The position numbers were made by a program, and so were the translations under genes. Below, one piece after another: positions 36,707-47,167 of a DNA stretch of 64,000 nt; the first letter of the stretch is position 1; each line of letters opens with the position of its first letter. The notes beneath the pieces were generated by a model. It searched no databases and was not told the DNA's origin. It saw only the letters and a program-made list of their open reading frames with translations. Source of the stretch: Xiphophorus maculatus (lineage: Eukaryota; Chordata; Actinopteri; Cyprinodontiformes; Poeciliidae); assembly GCF_002775205.1 (NCBI RefSeq), contig NC_036447.1, positions 27,030,245 to 27,094,244 on the forward strand, written 5' to 3'.

Positions 36707-37943
36707 TCAGTATCGCTGTTTCACCCTGTTCGGGCTTTTTGATGCACACCTGCAGAGGGCATGAGTGCAGAGTCTCTGTGACCTCTTGATTGGACATACG
36801 GGAGAGGACAAAGCATTCGCATTGCTTTGTCCTCTCCGGTACTGGACATCAAAGTCAAAAGCAGCCAAAGGGGAGACCCACTGTTGCCCTGTGGCATCCA
36901 ACTTTGCAGAGCTCATGATGTACTTGAGGGGGTTATTGTCTGTCTGGACAGAGAACTTGATCCAATAGAGGTGGTTGTAGAATTTGTCTGTTACCGCCCA
37001 CTTCAAGACAAGGAACTCTAGCTTGTGGGCGGGATGCCTTGCCTCTGCTGGACTCAACCCTCGGCTGGCGAAGGCTATGACTCTCTCTATGCCATCTTGA
37101 ACCTGGACCAGGACAGCACCTAGTCCTTCCTCTGATGCATCTGTCTGAAGCACAAACAGTAGGTTGTAGTCCGGGTATCCCAACACTGGCGCAGTCATAA
37201 GTCTGTGCTTTAAGGCCAGGAATGCCTCCTCACATTCCTCTGTCCATAAGAATGGTGGGTCAGATTCCAGGCCTTTTTTTCTCTTCTTTTCTTCATTCTC
37301 GGGTCACCACCCGTGAGCCGGTATAAGAGAGCTGCCAGAACAGAGTACCCACTGACATAGCGCCTGTAGTAGCCAGCAAACCCTAGAAATTGCAGTACTT
37401 CCCTGCGATTTGTTGGCCTGGTCCAGTCTTTGACTCTACGAATCTTCTCTGGGTCAGTCCGGATTCCCTTTGCAGATACCAGGCGGCCTAGGTACTGCAC
37501 TTCTTTTCTCATCAACTGGCATTTAGAGGGTTTAAGTTTTAGACAGTGTTCCCGGAGCCAATTGAACACCAACTGCAGTCTGTTTAGATGCTCATCAAAG
37601 ATTTTAGAAAAGATGATAAGGTCATCCAGATATATTAGAAGTTGGGTGAAGTTCAGGTCTCCAAAACAACAAGTCATGAGCCTCTGGAAGGTTGATGGAG
37701 CATTCTGTAACCCAAAAGGCATTCGGTTGGCCTCAAACGGGCCCATTGGTGTACTGAATGCTATTTTGTGCTTGTCCTGCTTTGCCACCTCCACCTGCCA
37801 ATAGCCTGAAGTGAGGTCAAGCGTGGAGAAAAACTTGGCCTCACCCAATGCTTCCAGAGCCTCTTCTATTCCTGGCAGGGGAAATGCATCTCTTGTGCTG
37901 CAGGAGTTAAATTTACAGTAATCGATACACAACCATAGTGAGC
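36707..37943 (-). pseudogene. Gypsy reverse transcriptase (3' part) and RNase H
   Basis: From 37943 down, the minus strand encodes RT fingers-palm motifs: DGSLWLCIDYCKFN, FSTLDLTSGYWQ, MPFGLQNAPSTFQ and the catalytic YLDD (YLDDLIIFSK). These are followed by FLGFAGYYRRYV. After a frameshift near 37280 RNase H follows, with LQTDASEEGLGAVL and TDNNPLKYI. The first part of RT is separated from this piece by the nested insertion. The Arg expected in IDYRKLN is Cys here. The frame decays after the ANALS motif at about 36810. Confidence 0.88.
36801..36837. repeat. Perfect hairpin at the RNase H end, 15-bp stem
   Basis: GGAGAGGACAAAGCA (36801-36815) pairs exactly with 36823-36837 across a 7-base loop. 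It overlaps codons of the conserved N-A-N-A-L-S motif. Confidence 0.8.
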
Positions 37944-37948
37944 CGTCT

Positions 37949-40446
37949 GTCATGAAATGCAGGTGAGGTCTGATGAGGCAAGCGCTGGGGACCCAGGTAG
38001 AAGTGAATAACGGAGTTTAATGATGAAAATGTCCGAATATCCAAAACAGTCCAAAACCCTGTCAGCACAGCAGAGCGGAAAACAAAGCTCAACACTGGTA
38101 GCACAGGTAACTGAAGGACAGCAAGACAGACTGGTGCATACGACAAGGACCCGACCAAGACACAGAGACACGGTGACACTTGTCAAGAAAACCCGAGCTC
38201 ATCCCACTTCCCCATGCTGGAGATTTAAGTTTAACAGTAATAATAAATAAAGTTATCTTTAAAATGAATCACTCAAGTGACATCAAGGCCCAACAGTAGA
38301 CTTAAGTGTCAATAAAATAAACCTGGTTGTGTGTGTTGTTTTTGTCTCCAGCAAACTTTGCTTTAATTCTACTTTTTTCTATCTAATCATAAGAAATCAT
38401 AGTCAGTCAGAAAGAGTCATGAAACAGGAAAAGCAGGTTTCCTGGAAAAAGAGGAAGTAAGTTTCCAGCCTGCAGATTTATAAAAATAGCTGAGACTATT
38501 CCTTATTTTAAAGCATGAAAGTTCTAAAGAATGAAATCTAAACATTTTGAGTAATTTGATAAGATTCAAAGTAAAATACTTATATTAATACAGGTTTACT
38601 TGTAATAATACTTACAGTTACATTTGTGAGAACACTTACAAGAAAAACAAGTAACTGTAACTTTGGTATCAAATAATTAGAATCATGGATTATTCTTGGT
38701 TTCTTTTCAGAAAAACATCTGTAATAACTCACATTAAGATTATAATAAGTATAATTAATAAGTTATGGTTATAAAATCATAAATGAATGCTAAATCAGAG
38801 AAGCTAAAGAAAATAAATGTGATATAAATGTGATTTTGACATTGAACTTGAAATGGTGTAAAAAGGTGTAACTGCAATTAAACATCGCTGAGATGTTGGA
38901 GGTAGATGGTAGGTGAAAGGTGAAAGGATAAGGGAAAAAGGGGAACTAACAGGAGAACAGAAATGATCAACGCCTTATTTAGAAACAGATTGAACAACGT
39001 AAATGTTTCAGAGAAAAGGTCGTGCAGGCAAGAGACATAGGAGGTTGAGCAACCCTGAGACATTAGCACAGACATCAGGACATAATGTCTGTAAAACAGT
39101 GATGGATATGAGATCATCTGTCTAAGCAGTCAGCCAATTAAACAAGCACAGCAACAGTGCTAGCCAATGCAAACGCACCAAAAGGGTGGATAAACCCTAT
39201 AAAAGGTGGGTGCAAAAGAGGAACCTTTGGTTGGATCCTCCAGGCAGCTTCGAGCCAAGATCGAGATGGACAAAGAACTCTGCAGCTGAAGAAGAGCCGG
39301 GGCCACAGAGCCGAAGACTGTCCTGCGCATGGGGACCAAAACGTCTGGCCCACAATCTGTGGCTTCGAATCGCACTTCTCTCATCGGCTGGGTTCAGACC
39401 CCAAAGACAAAGATGAAGACAAAGGCAAAGACGAACAACAAAGGCAAAGAAGAACAACAAAGGCAAAGAAGAAGAACTGATGCCTTCCTTCCTGCAAGTC
39501 CTGTGTGACCTCACCATCCATGCGGAGAAGAAGCTCATCAGACCTACAGAGATTCCTGCCTTCGCCGATCAACTTCCTCCTCCTGCTGCAACACCTTCTT
39601 CATCATCAGGTCAGGTCTGGGGTTCGAAACGCCAAACTCCGTCCGTCTCTCTCAAAGGTTCCCTTTTTTATTTCTCAGTGTCAGCATTAGGGAAAGATAG
39701 ACTAGATGATTGATTTTACTTATTTGATTATTTCTGCTACTGAATTAAGCTGTACTGACCCTTGCAAAAATGCCTTACTAATAAAATATTTAGCATAAAG
39801 AAAATGTAAAAGATTTTGTGGACATTCAGTTAATGAGTCACCTTAAGGTTCTTTGATGGTTGTAAAATAGCTCTGATGTTTGATTCTGGAGAGGAAAAAG
39901 TGGAAAATGTTTTTAGGTTGCTGGTAGCCCATATGTAAAACAACATCCTTGGGACTCGCCGAGTCACTAAAACCAACCTGGTTCAATAACAAATGCACGT
40001 TGTAAAATAGAGAACGAGCGATCGTTAACAGGTGTGCTCTGTGAAACTAGTTGGCTGTAGGCTGCTCAGTCTGGCTAATTCACAGGGGAAAGAAGGGTGG
40101 GACACCTGGATGTTGGCCGTCAGAAACCAGGCGAATCGTTTCTCGAAACCAGCTTAAACAGAGTTTACTTCAGTTCTGGACAGGGTAAATCCCGGCAGAT
40201 TTAGGAAACTCAATTAACCCGTTAGAAGGAGAGCTGGTAGCACATCTCCCCTCTCAGAAGAGGAAGCAGAGAGTGAGAGAGTAGAGAAAGGAGGGGGGGG
40301 TGTTGCGCAACAACACACTAAATACACAGGAGGTCATCAGGGAACGAGACACACCTGGGAATAATCATGGGGAGGACAGGACAACACAGAGACTCAAAGG
40401 ACACAGAAACTCAAAATAAACACACAGAAAAACATAGATCGTGACA
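37949..40446. mobile_element. TG...CA element inserted in gypsy RT
   Basis: Starts TGTCATGAAATG and ends ATCGTGACA, with exact 5-bp direct repeats CCGTC on both sides (37944-37948 and 40447-40451). Removing the element and one repeat restores contiguity of the RT reading frame, which shows that this is an insertion. After subtracting the inner LTR at 38181-40315 and its duplication, the element is only about 360 bp with no coding capacity, consistent with a solo LTR or a short terminal-repeat element. Confidence 0.82.
38181..40315 (+). mobile_element. Long solo LTR (2.1 kb) nested in the TG...CA element
   Basis: Begins TGTCAAGAAAACC and ends TGTTGCGCAACAACA, flanked by 4-bp repeats CACT (38177-38180 and 40316-40319). 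A TATA box (TATAAAAGG, 39198-39206) and AATAAA (39780-39785) in the plus orientation fit U3-R-U5 organisation with a U3 of about 1 kb. A 4-bp duplication is usual for several retroviral groups. There is no internal coding region, so it is a solo LTR. Its last 615 bases recur at 40833-41453. Confidence 0.7.
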
Positions 40447-40451
40447 CCGTC

Positions 40452-40832
40452 TTTTTTGTCACCATCTCTACAGGTGAAGCATATGGACTCTTACTGGGCC
40501 TTATTACCCCTGCCACCTCCATCTCAATCAACATCTTCCTGACATCTTGCCACTGTGATGGGGGAATCTTGCGATAGAGGAGCCTGAATGGCTTAGAGTC
40601 CACTAGTTGCACTGTCTTTGTGTGACCATAATCTAGAGGATGTTGGGAGAATACATCAGCATTCCTCTCTACCAGCTTTTTAAGAGTGGAGCGCTGGTTC
40701 TCGTCCTCGACTGCAGTTTTACTCAGGTCAACACAACTCGATATTACCTGAGTCAGACTCAGACATGTGTCTTTGGACCAGCTTCCATAGCTTTGGCCCT
40801 GCTTTTTGTCTGAGAAATCCACAACACCATCC
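40452..40832 (-). pseudogene. Gypsy RT N-terminal part
   Basis: The minus strand reads the linker region and the start of RT: VERNADVFSQHPLDYGHT, IPPSQWQDVRKMLIEM and GVIRPSKSPYASPVEMVTKK. These are the classic gypsy motifs preceding the first RT block. The frame ends at the nested insertion (40446) and begins abruptly at the composite insertion (40833). Confidence 0.85.
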
Positions 40833-41453
40833 ACTAGATGATTGATTTTACTTATTTGATTATTTCTGCTACTGAATTAAGCTGTACTGACCCTTGCAAA
40901 ACTGCCTTACTAATAAAATACTTAGTATAAAGAAAATCTAAAAGATGTTGTGGACATTCAGTTAATGAGTCACCTTAAGGTTCTTTGATGGTTGTAAAAT
41001 AGCTCTGATGTTTGATTCTGGAGAGGAAAAAGTGGAAAATGTTTTATAGGTTGCTGGTAGCCCATATGTAAAACAACATCCTTGGGACTCGCCGAGTCAC
41101 TAAAACCAACCTGGTTCTGTACCAAGTGCAAGTTGTCATAAAGAGAAGAGCGACCGTTAACAGGTGTGCTCTGTGAAACTAGTTGGCTGCAGGCTGCTCA
41201 GTCTGGCTAATTCACAGGGGGAAGAAGGTTGGGACACCTGGATGTAGTTCGTCAGGAACCAGGCCACTCTTTTCTCGATGCCAGCTTAAACAGAGTTTAC
41301 TTCAGTTCTGGACAGGATAAATCCCAGCAGATTTAGGAAACTCAATTAACCCGATAGACGGAGAGCTGGTAGCACATCTCCCCTCTCAGAAGAGGAAGTA
41401 GAGAGTGAGAGAGTAGAGACAGAGAAGAGGGGCTGGGATGTTGCGCAACAACA
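40833..41453 (+). repeat. Partial copy of the 2.1-kb LTR (R-U5 end)
   Basis: Matches 39701-40315 from ACTAGATGATTG through AATAAA (40912-40917) to TGTTGCGCAACAACA, with scattered substitutions. The U3 part is missing. It abuts gypsy sequence on the left and the unknown ORF region on the right, and no primer-binding site follows it. Confidence 0.8.
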
Positions 41454-41871
41454 ATATATAAAATTTGATCATTATCAGAGTTAACAAAGATTAGAGAAAA
41501 TTTTGTTTTGCAAATGTTTATAAAATCTGAACAATTTCCTCCCAGAACCAAATTAATAATGGATAAAGACAATTTATATGGCAGCAGGTACAGAAAACCA
41601 AGGTAGAAATCTATTGTTAATCAATTCATGTTAAATAAATGAAAAAAACCAAACTTTTTAAATATTTAGTCACTGATCTGATCGTTTCCATAGCAATGAC
41701 CAGAAGCAGGACCCAGACCCACAGTGACCTCACTGATGACATCATGAACATCACAACAGATCAAAGAAGTTCTGAGGCTTTGAATGCTTGAATCTCAACA
41801 CATCAGTTAGAATCCAAACGCTTCAGTGAGATTCAGATTTTGTTTGTAGTGAAGATTTTTGTGTGTCCAAG
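41454..41871 (+). other. Upstream region of the unknown ORF
   Basis: Non-coding. Around 41690-41755 are CCATAGCAATGACC, GTGACCTCA and TGATGACATCATGA, reminiscent of RFX-like and CRE-like sites, so it may act as a promoter. This is inference only. Confidence 0.3.
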
Positions 41872-42375
41872 ATGAAAAACCTTTTCATTTTGCCACTCGG
41901 TGTTGGAGTAGGATATCTGGTGTCGATAGGGATGAAGAAACTTTTTGACCATTTCTTTCCCGGAAACGACTCAGATGAAAGTACCTCCCAGGATGTGGAG
42001 AGAGATTTGTTTTGGGACGGGTTTCCATCGGATCCCAAAGATAAAGCTGACCCGGCTGGGGAAGTTTGTTCTGCTGAAAGACTGAATCGTTTCTCAAGCT
42101 CCCAGGATGTGGAGAGAGATTTGTTTTGGGACGGGTTTCCATCGGATCCCAAAGATAAAGCTGACCCGGCTGGGGAAGTTTGTTCTGCTGAAAGACTGAA
42201 TCGTTTCTCAAGCTCCCAGGATGTGGAGAGAGATTTGTTTTGGGACGGGTTTCCATCGGATCCCAGAAATCAAGCTGACCCGGCTGGGTCTCTGAAGTTT
42301 CTTCTGCGGCGAATCTCAAAGCTCAGGCTTCGATTTCAAGAATTTTATGTCCGGAGTGTTCAGAGAAGACATTGA
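41872..42375 (+). CDS. Unrecognised ORF with 38-residue tandem repeats
   Basis: Open frame of 167 codons from ATG 41872. The first 30 residues contain a hydrophobic stretch (NLFILPLGVGVGYLVSIG) followed by KKLFDHFF, suggesting a membrane anchor or signal. Then come about 2.7 tandem copies of a 38-residue unit beginning SQDVERDLFWDGFPSDP. The DNA period is exactly 114 bp (copies start at 41986, 42100 and 42214), and copies 1 and 2 are almost identical. The C-terminus is basic. The next frame stays open from 42372 to 42737 with no in-frame ATG until codon 89, so a frameshift or an unseen intron may join them. It lies inside DNA inserted into the gypsy element. I recognise no family; it could be a transposon accessory gene, a captured host gene or chance. 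Confidence 0.4.
   Translation: MKNLFILPLGVGVGYLVSIGMKKLFDHFFPGNDSDESTSQDVERDLFWDGFPSDPKDKADPAGEVCSAERLNRFSSSQDVERDLFWDGFPSDPKDKADPAGEVCSAERLNRFSSSQDVERDLFWDGFPSDPRNQADPAGSLKFLLRRISKLRLRFQEFYVRSVQRRH
41986..42290 (+). repeat. 114-bp tandem repeat, about 2.7 copies
   Basis: Exact 114-bp period, divisible by three, so both strands stay open across it. The third copy ends at GGCTGGG (about 42290). Confidence 0.95.
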
Positions 42376-42716
42376 GAAATGGCACATCCTCCAGGGTCTC
42401 TGACCTTCAATGTTCCCCAGACGGAGCCTCAGCTTCAACACACAGGAGCAGCAGTGGAGCTCCAGGCAGTAAGACTGTCCACAAACACAAAACTGCCCTG
42501 AACGAGGGCAGAAGGGGTAGCTCAAAGTCAAAAGAGGAAGAAAGACCTTTGGAACCACAAGTACCCAGTTCCCAAACAAAAAGCTACCCCAGACGGTGCA
42601 CTTTTACCCCAGAAGAGGAAGAAATTTGGAACAGGATGTTACTGATTCCCCCAAAGAAAAACTACCCCTTTTGGGATAGTTCAACCTCAGAAGAAGAGGA
42701 AAATATTTGGGACCGG
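42372..42716 (+). pseudogene. Second open frame, cut by a SINE
   Basis: Overlaps the end of the previous ORF by 4 bases and lacks a proximal ATG. It is Ser/Lys/Glu-rich, with two similar acidic blocks: EEEEIWNRMLLIPPKK near 42615-42665 and EEEENIWDR near 42690-42716. The SINE at 42717-42927 interrupts the second block, and after the SINE the frame resumes with a similar motif and reaches TGA near 42966. No known domain. Confidence 0.35.
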
Positions 42717-42927
42717 GGGCGTGCCGTGGTGGCATAGGGGTTAGCGCGACCCGTATTTGGAGGCCTTGAGTCCTCGACGCGGTCGTCGCTGGTTCGACTC
42801 CCGGACCCGACGACATTTGCCGCATGTCTTCCTCCCTCTCCTTCCTGTCAGCCTACTGTCATATAAGGGACACTAGAGCCCACAAAAGACCCCCTGGAGG
42901 GGTAAAAAATTTTTTTTTTAAAAATTA
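42717..42927 (+). mobile_element. tRNA-like SINE with an 8-bp target duplication
   Basis: The head GCCGTGGTGGCATAGGGGTT (A-box-like) and GGTTCGACTCC (B-box) indicate a tRNA-derived promoter. The end is an A/T-rich tail. GGGACCGG occurs directly before (42709-42716) and after (42928-42935), a perfect target-site duplication. Confidence 0.85.
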
Positions 42928-43307
42928 GGGACCGGATGTTACCGATTTCCCAAAAGAAAAGCTGATCTAGATTGTGAAGTTTTCTATGATCAGAGCAAAG
43001 ATCATCCTGAGACTCCAGCTGTCATAAAGACGTCCTCTGCAGAGGACAACCTCTGTAAAAGTTTCCCAACAGGTTCAGAAATTTTTCTCAGTTTTTAGAG
43101 CTTTCTGAACCTGTTCTCAAGAAAACATGTACAAAAGCAGGATTCATAATTAGAAGCAAACACATGAAGAGAAACGCCACACTCCACAGAAAATCCCACC
43201 TAATGGTTTCTCCTGCGACCAACCTCCAAAACAACAAAGCTGTTTTTTTAGAGGAGGAAGAAACATTGAATTTTGTGAATAAACTATCAAAAGTTAACAT
43301 CCTGTTT

Positions 43308-43575
43308 GCAGGTTTCTCTCCGGGCGCTCCGGCTTCCTGCCACAATCTAAAGTCATCACTGTTTGCTTAATTAGTTTCTAAATTCTCCTTTGGTGTGAAT
43401 AAAACATCAGGGCTGCACAGTGGCTCAGTGGGTAACACTGCTGCCTTGCAGTAAGAAAGTCCTGGGTTTGAATCCCAGCCTGGTTCTGTCTGCATGGGGT
43501 TTTCTGGTTCTCCATGTCCATATGTGGGTTCTCTCCGGGCGCTCCGGCTTCCTCCCACAGTCCAAAAAGATTTAG
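43308..43575 (+). mobile_element. Two adjoining SINE fragments
   Basis: 43308-43400 is the body of the SINE type seen at 29213 (ctccgggcgctccggcttcc, taaattctcctttggtgtga). From 43413 a new head begins (ggctgcacagtggctcagtg, then GGTTTGAATCCC as B-box) and runs to cctcccacagtccaaaa at about 43565. Confidence 0.6.
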
Positions 43576-43663
43576 TGTGATTTATAATGGATGGATGTTA
43601 ATAATAATAATATTTATTATTATTATTAATATTACCATTGCTATATATAAATAGATATATCGA

Positions 43664-43776
43664 TCCATCTTTGCTGGGGGATTTTAACCAGGCCAACATG
43701 AAGACTGTTCTCCCTCACTCAACCAGTATGTGGATTTTCCAACCAGGGGAGTGAATACTCTAGACTTGGCCTACAC
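43664..43776 (+). pseudogene. LINE endonuclease fragment (CR1/L2/Rex1 type)
   Basis: Reads GDFNQANMKTVLP, then after one frameshift QYVDFPTRGVNTLDLAYT. This is the conserved end of an APE-type endonuclease from the CR1/L2/Rex1 group. It abuts gypsy sequence at 43777 and nothing else of the LINE is nearby. Confidence 0.75.
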
Positions 43777-44564
43777 ATTGGCTAGTTGTGTGTGTGGCTT
43801 GATGGTGACTGGATGTTGAGACAGGTTCATCACTCTGACAGGGGTGCGTCCTCGTTTCACATTAGCAAGGACCTTGGCAACCAGAAGGTCTTGAGGAAGC
43901 TTCAGGGAATGGTGGCCCTCAATCAGTGCTGTATAAGTCCTTCTCTGTGGGCCGGCTGTCATCTTGCACATTAAATCAATTTCTTTTACCCCAGGGATGT
44001 GTATTTTGTGACCTGTATACACAGCCGGACCCACTCTGTCCTCTACATTATAATGTCCTGTGTCACCCACCTCCAAGAGGGAGGTGTACCATTCTGGATG
44101 GCTCTCTCTGACATGCTGGAGAAATTGTTGGCCATAAAAGTTGCTTGCAGATAGGTTCTGGAGGCACGGAGAACATTAGTTCCTATCAGCAGAGGGACAG
44201 ACAGGCGATATTATGAGTCCTCAACCACAAAAGCTGGCACATTTTTAAACTCTTTTTCGAACACTTTCAGGTTAATGCGTAGAACACCATGGTGGGTTAC
44301 ACTCTGACCGGCTGCACCTTCTATAGGTATCAAAGAGGGCTGTAACTTCTGGTTTTGAAAGATAGGGTGGCTGCACCAGTAGCTGTAGGTAATACTGGTT
44401 ACCTGAGAGCCAGAGTCAATGAGCGCTCTGCACTTCATTCCACTGATTTCCACCTCACCTTTGTTTCTAGGGCCCACTAGTGGAGTGCTCTCTCCTCCAT
44501 CAGTTATCTTTATGTCTTGTGGCGGGGGGTCTGGCTGCTCACCCATGGTTGCCCCGGTGACCAC
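43777..44564 (-). pseudogene. Gypsy aspartic protease and linker
   Basis: The minus strand reads CRALIDSGSQVTSI, whose DSG is the catalytic triplet of retroelement proteases. After an interruption near 44150-44211 it continues as a linker ending HPVTIKPHTQLAN at the composite insertion. It lies between the gag zinc knuckle and RT, as expected. Confidence 0.75.
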
Positions 44565-44629
44565 AGGCTCTACTCGTTTAAAGGCTGAGCTGGGTGTGAG
44601 TTGTTACTGGGATCTGGTAACACTGCTCT

Positions 44630-46104
44630 GCAGACTCTGGCTATGTGCCCTTGTGTACCACATCTGTGGCATGTCACAGTTGAGATTTGGGCTCGGATTG
44701 GAGGCCCTATGGTGCCTGGACTTGTGGTGGTGGAGCAGGCAATGGAGAAGTAACTCTTGATTCAAGGTAGGTCAATTTAGTCATTTGCTCTGCTTGGGAA
44801 AGAGCTAACTTTTTAACCAGTTCTGTAAGTTCTGACAACTCTGATACATGGGTGGTCTCTTCCACATTCACAGTTGGGCTGCTGCCAGATGCAGTCTGGA
44901 TCTGGGTGTGAGCTCGCTTTGATTTGTGGAATGACTGGAACTGTTTAGTTTCTTTGGTCATGTCTCTGAGCTCAGCCTGCAGCTCTCGGAAGCTTAAGAA
45001 CCTGGGCTTAGGTGGAGTGATCCTCATGTATACCTTCTCATCATTAAGACCCCTTAAAAACTGCTGGGTGAGTTTGCAGTCCCGGTCTGGAAATAGCTTG
45101 CCTCCTCTTTGACTGTCCTCTACCGCTCTCAGATTAGCTTCCAGCAATATGGCATATGAGCAGTCTCCCCTGGTCTTTGGCTCTGCTCGTAGAAGTCAGT
45201 CAGTGGATCTAGGGAGCTCTGTGTGTCCCCATACTCAGCCCTCAGTTCTTCAAAAGCCATCTCGGGGTTTGGTCATGCAGACGTAGGTTCAGGACTAATT
45301 TCCTGGCCTCGCCACTCAGATGACGCACCACAGTGGAAAACCGCAGGTGTGGCGGGAGCTCAATCGCTTCCAGGAGATATTGCATGTCTCGAATCCAATC
45401 CTCCACCAGCATCCTACTGTCAGCATTACCGGTGAATATAGGAACACTTCTCACCTGGTGGGTCTGCAGGAACCCGTTGTACGCAGCCCTGCCATGTCCG
45501 TAGAACGGATCTGTATGGTTGTGAGCTGCGTGATTCATAATTTGAGGGTTGGGCCTGTTTGGATGAACACCCCATGGACCACTGGCCGATGAATACAGTG
45601 GAGCTTGGGGCACAGTGGGAGAGCCAGCATAACCAGCGGGGTGCTGGCTCACTGGCTGATAAAGGTCTGCTGGGTGTGGATAGATAGTTGGAGCAGCAGG
45701 CTGCTGCATAAACCAGCTCCCTGTCATAGCCTGAGGCTGTAGGGAAGCTGCAGTCATATGCATTCCAGTCCAAGGTGTAGAAGTATACTGATCCACATAG
45801 GGTGACAGAATTGGGGTTGCAGGGGTGTGGTGTGTGTTTACTCCTCCATCATGGGCCTGGGGAACTGGGGTGTGGTACTGTAGCTGCTGGCCATGAAGCC
45901 CTGTGGGTTGGTTGGTTGGCTCTGGCCTCACTGCTGGTGGTTGGTTGCTGGCATCAGCTGTTGCTCCTCCTTCAGGTAGGTAGGTGTGTGGCATCCCTGG
46001 GGAGTCGAATCTGTGGCTCAGTACTGGTTCAGGGGTAAGTAGGCCAGATGTTGCTGCAGAGGGCATCTGCCTCATTGGGGTAACTGGATAGTCATTCATT
46101 ATTT
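44630..46104 (-). pseudogene. Gypsy gag with CCHC zinc knuckle
   Basis: A Pro/Gln/His-rich N-terminal part starts around MNDYPVTPM (46104 down). A capsid-like segment follows (PIFTGNADSRMLVEDWIRDM, HLSGEARKLVLNL), then, after a frameshift near 45200, DCKLTQQFLRGLNDEKVYMR and a coiled segment. A CCHC knuckle, CHRCGTQGHIARVC, lies at 44630-44671 on the minus strand. Frames are broken between 45147 and 45242 and after 44707, so no intact Gag is made. Confidence 0.8.
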
Positions 46105-46190
46105 TCAAAAATCTTTTTTTTTTATGTAGACAGCCAAAATGTATGTTTGTATGTGTATGTCCCCTTTTCAAGTGTTTAATTGTGAATGAA

Positions 46191-46206
46191 TGAATGAATG
46201 AATGAA

Positions 46207-46261
<55 letters not shown>

Positions 46262-46262
46262 G
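46191..46262. repeat. (AATG/AAAT)n microsatellite
   Basis: Tetranucleotide tract in the gypsy leader between primer site and gag. Confidence 0.9.
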
Positions 46263-46695
46263 TAATTGTGTGGCAGTTATTTTGAATCACTCCCAAAACT
46301 CCAGTTAAACTTACATAAATTATCAGAATAGAATCACAATATAATAAATATGTCAAACAAAATGTAATTATTAACTCTATTTTTTTTGCTATGAATCAAA
46401 GATAAATAAATACATTATCTCAACGCACTCCCAAAATTCTAATTAGACAAAAAACAGGATATCATCACAATATAATAAATATTTCAAACAAAATGTAGTT
46501 CACAAACAAATTTTTTATTTCTTATTTTTTGGACTACCTTAAACAGTGCAATAAAAGTGACACTAAAATAATATGTTGCAGCTTCAGCTTCACACGCTAA
46601 CTGAGATTGTCATACACTCGGCAAACTACCAGAACGAAACCGTTGGGTAACCGGGCTGCTGGCGTTGTTGCCTGGGTGATCTTGAATCACCACGG

Positions 46696-46712
46696 TCCGG
46701 GTCACGGCACCA
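46696..46712 (-). other. Gypsy primer-binding site, tRNA-His type
   Basis: The minus strand reads TGGTGCCGTGACCCGGA four bases inside the LTR. It is complementary to the 3' end of animal tRNA-His at all but about one position. Confidence 0.7.
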
Positions 46713-46716
46713 AAGA

Positions 46717-47167
46717 TGTAACCCTGTCCGTGTGAGCTGAAAACCTCGCTGTTCCTTAGACTCTGCGTTGTGTTTTCTTTAATGGTGGTTGTTGGAAGGA
46801 AACTTGAGGCAGGAATCGGACACACACTGCGGTTGAACCGTGGTTCAGACTGTTTATTCGGACCAACCGACAGCGCAGCGGATTCGCCTTCAGAATTCAC
46901 AGCAAATACTGCGTGTCAACATAAGTCTCATTAATGGAGTTATTTTTTTGTTTAACAGATACAGCATATATTAAAAAAAAAGAAGAAAAAGACAAAACGA
47001 TACCGTGAGAATTCACAGCAAATACTGACCGTTGTTCTGCCAGCGCACCGTAACTGACGCCAAGTACAACATTCTTCAACGGACACACTTTACCAACTTC
47101 CACAACTCAAAGAACAAATCTAACATTTTGGTGGCATCAGCTGACATATTTAAAACACTGCCCTACA
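46717..47167 (-). repeat. Gypsy 5' LTR (451 bp)
   Basis: Same TGTAGGGC...GGTTACA ends as the left LTR. It lacks that LTR's internal 70-bp segment. Confidence 0.85.

Larger units (their letters stand above)
35587..47167 (-). mobile_element. Ty3/gypsy LTR retrotransposon, disrupted
   Basis: Two LTRs in the same orientation enclose, on the minus strand, a primer site, gag, protease, reverse transcriptase and RNase H in Ty3/gypsy order. Most of the integrase is missing between RNase H and the left LTR. RT is split by a nested element at 37949-40446, and the protease-RT linker by a composite insertion at 40833-43776. The LTRs differ by roughly half a dozen substitutions over their shared 450 bp plus one indel, so the element is fairly young. 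The flanks (ctatg before, tctgt after) do not form a target duplication. The element cannot be autonomous. Confidence 0.9.

Noticed and set aside
36299-36789. Plus-strand frames of up to 147 codons
   Set aside because: They lie antisense to the gypsy 3' remnant and show low-complexity Ser/Phe/Cys readings.
41986-42290. CRISPR-like array
   Set aside because: The 114-bp repeats are direct tandem coding repeats without spacers, and the window is from a vertebrate genome.
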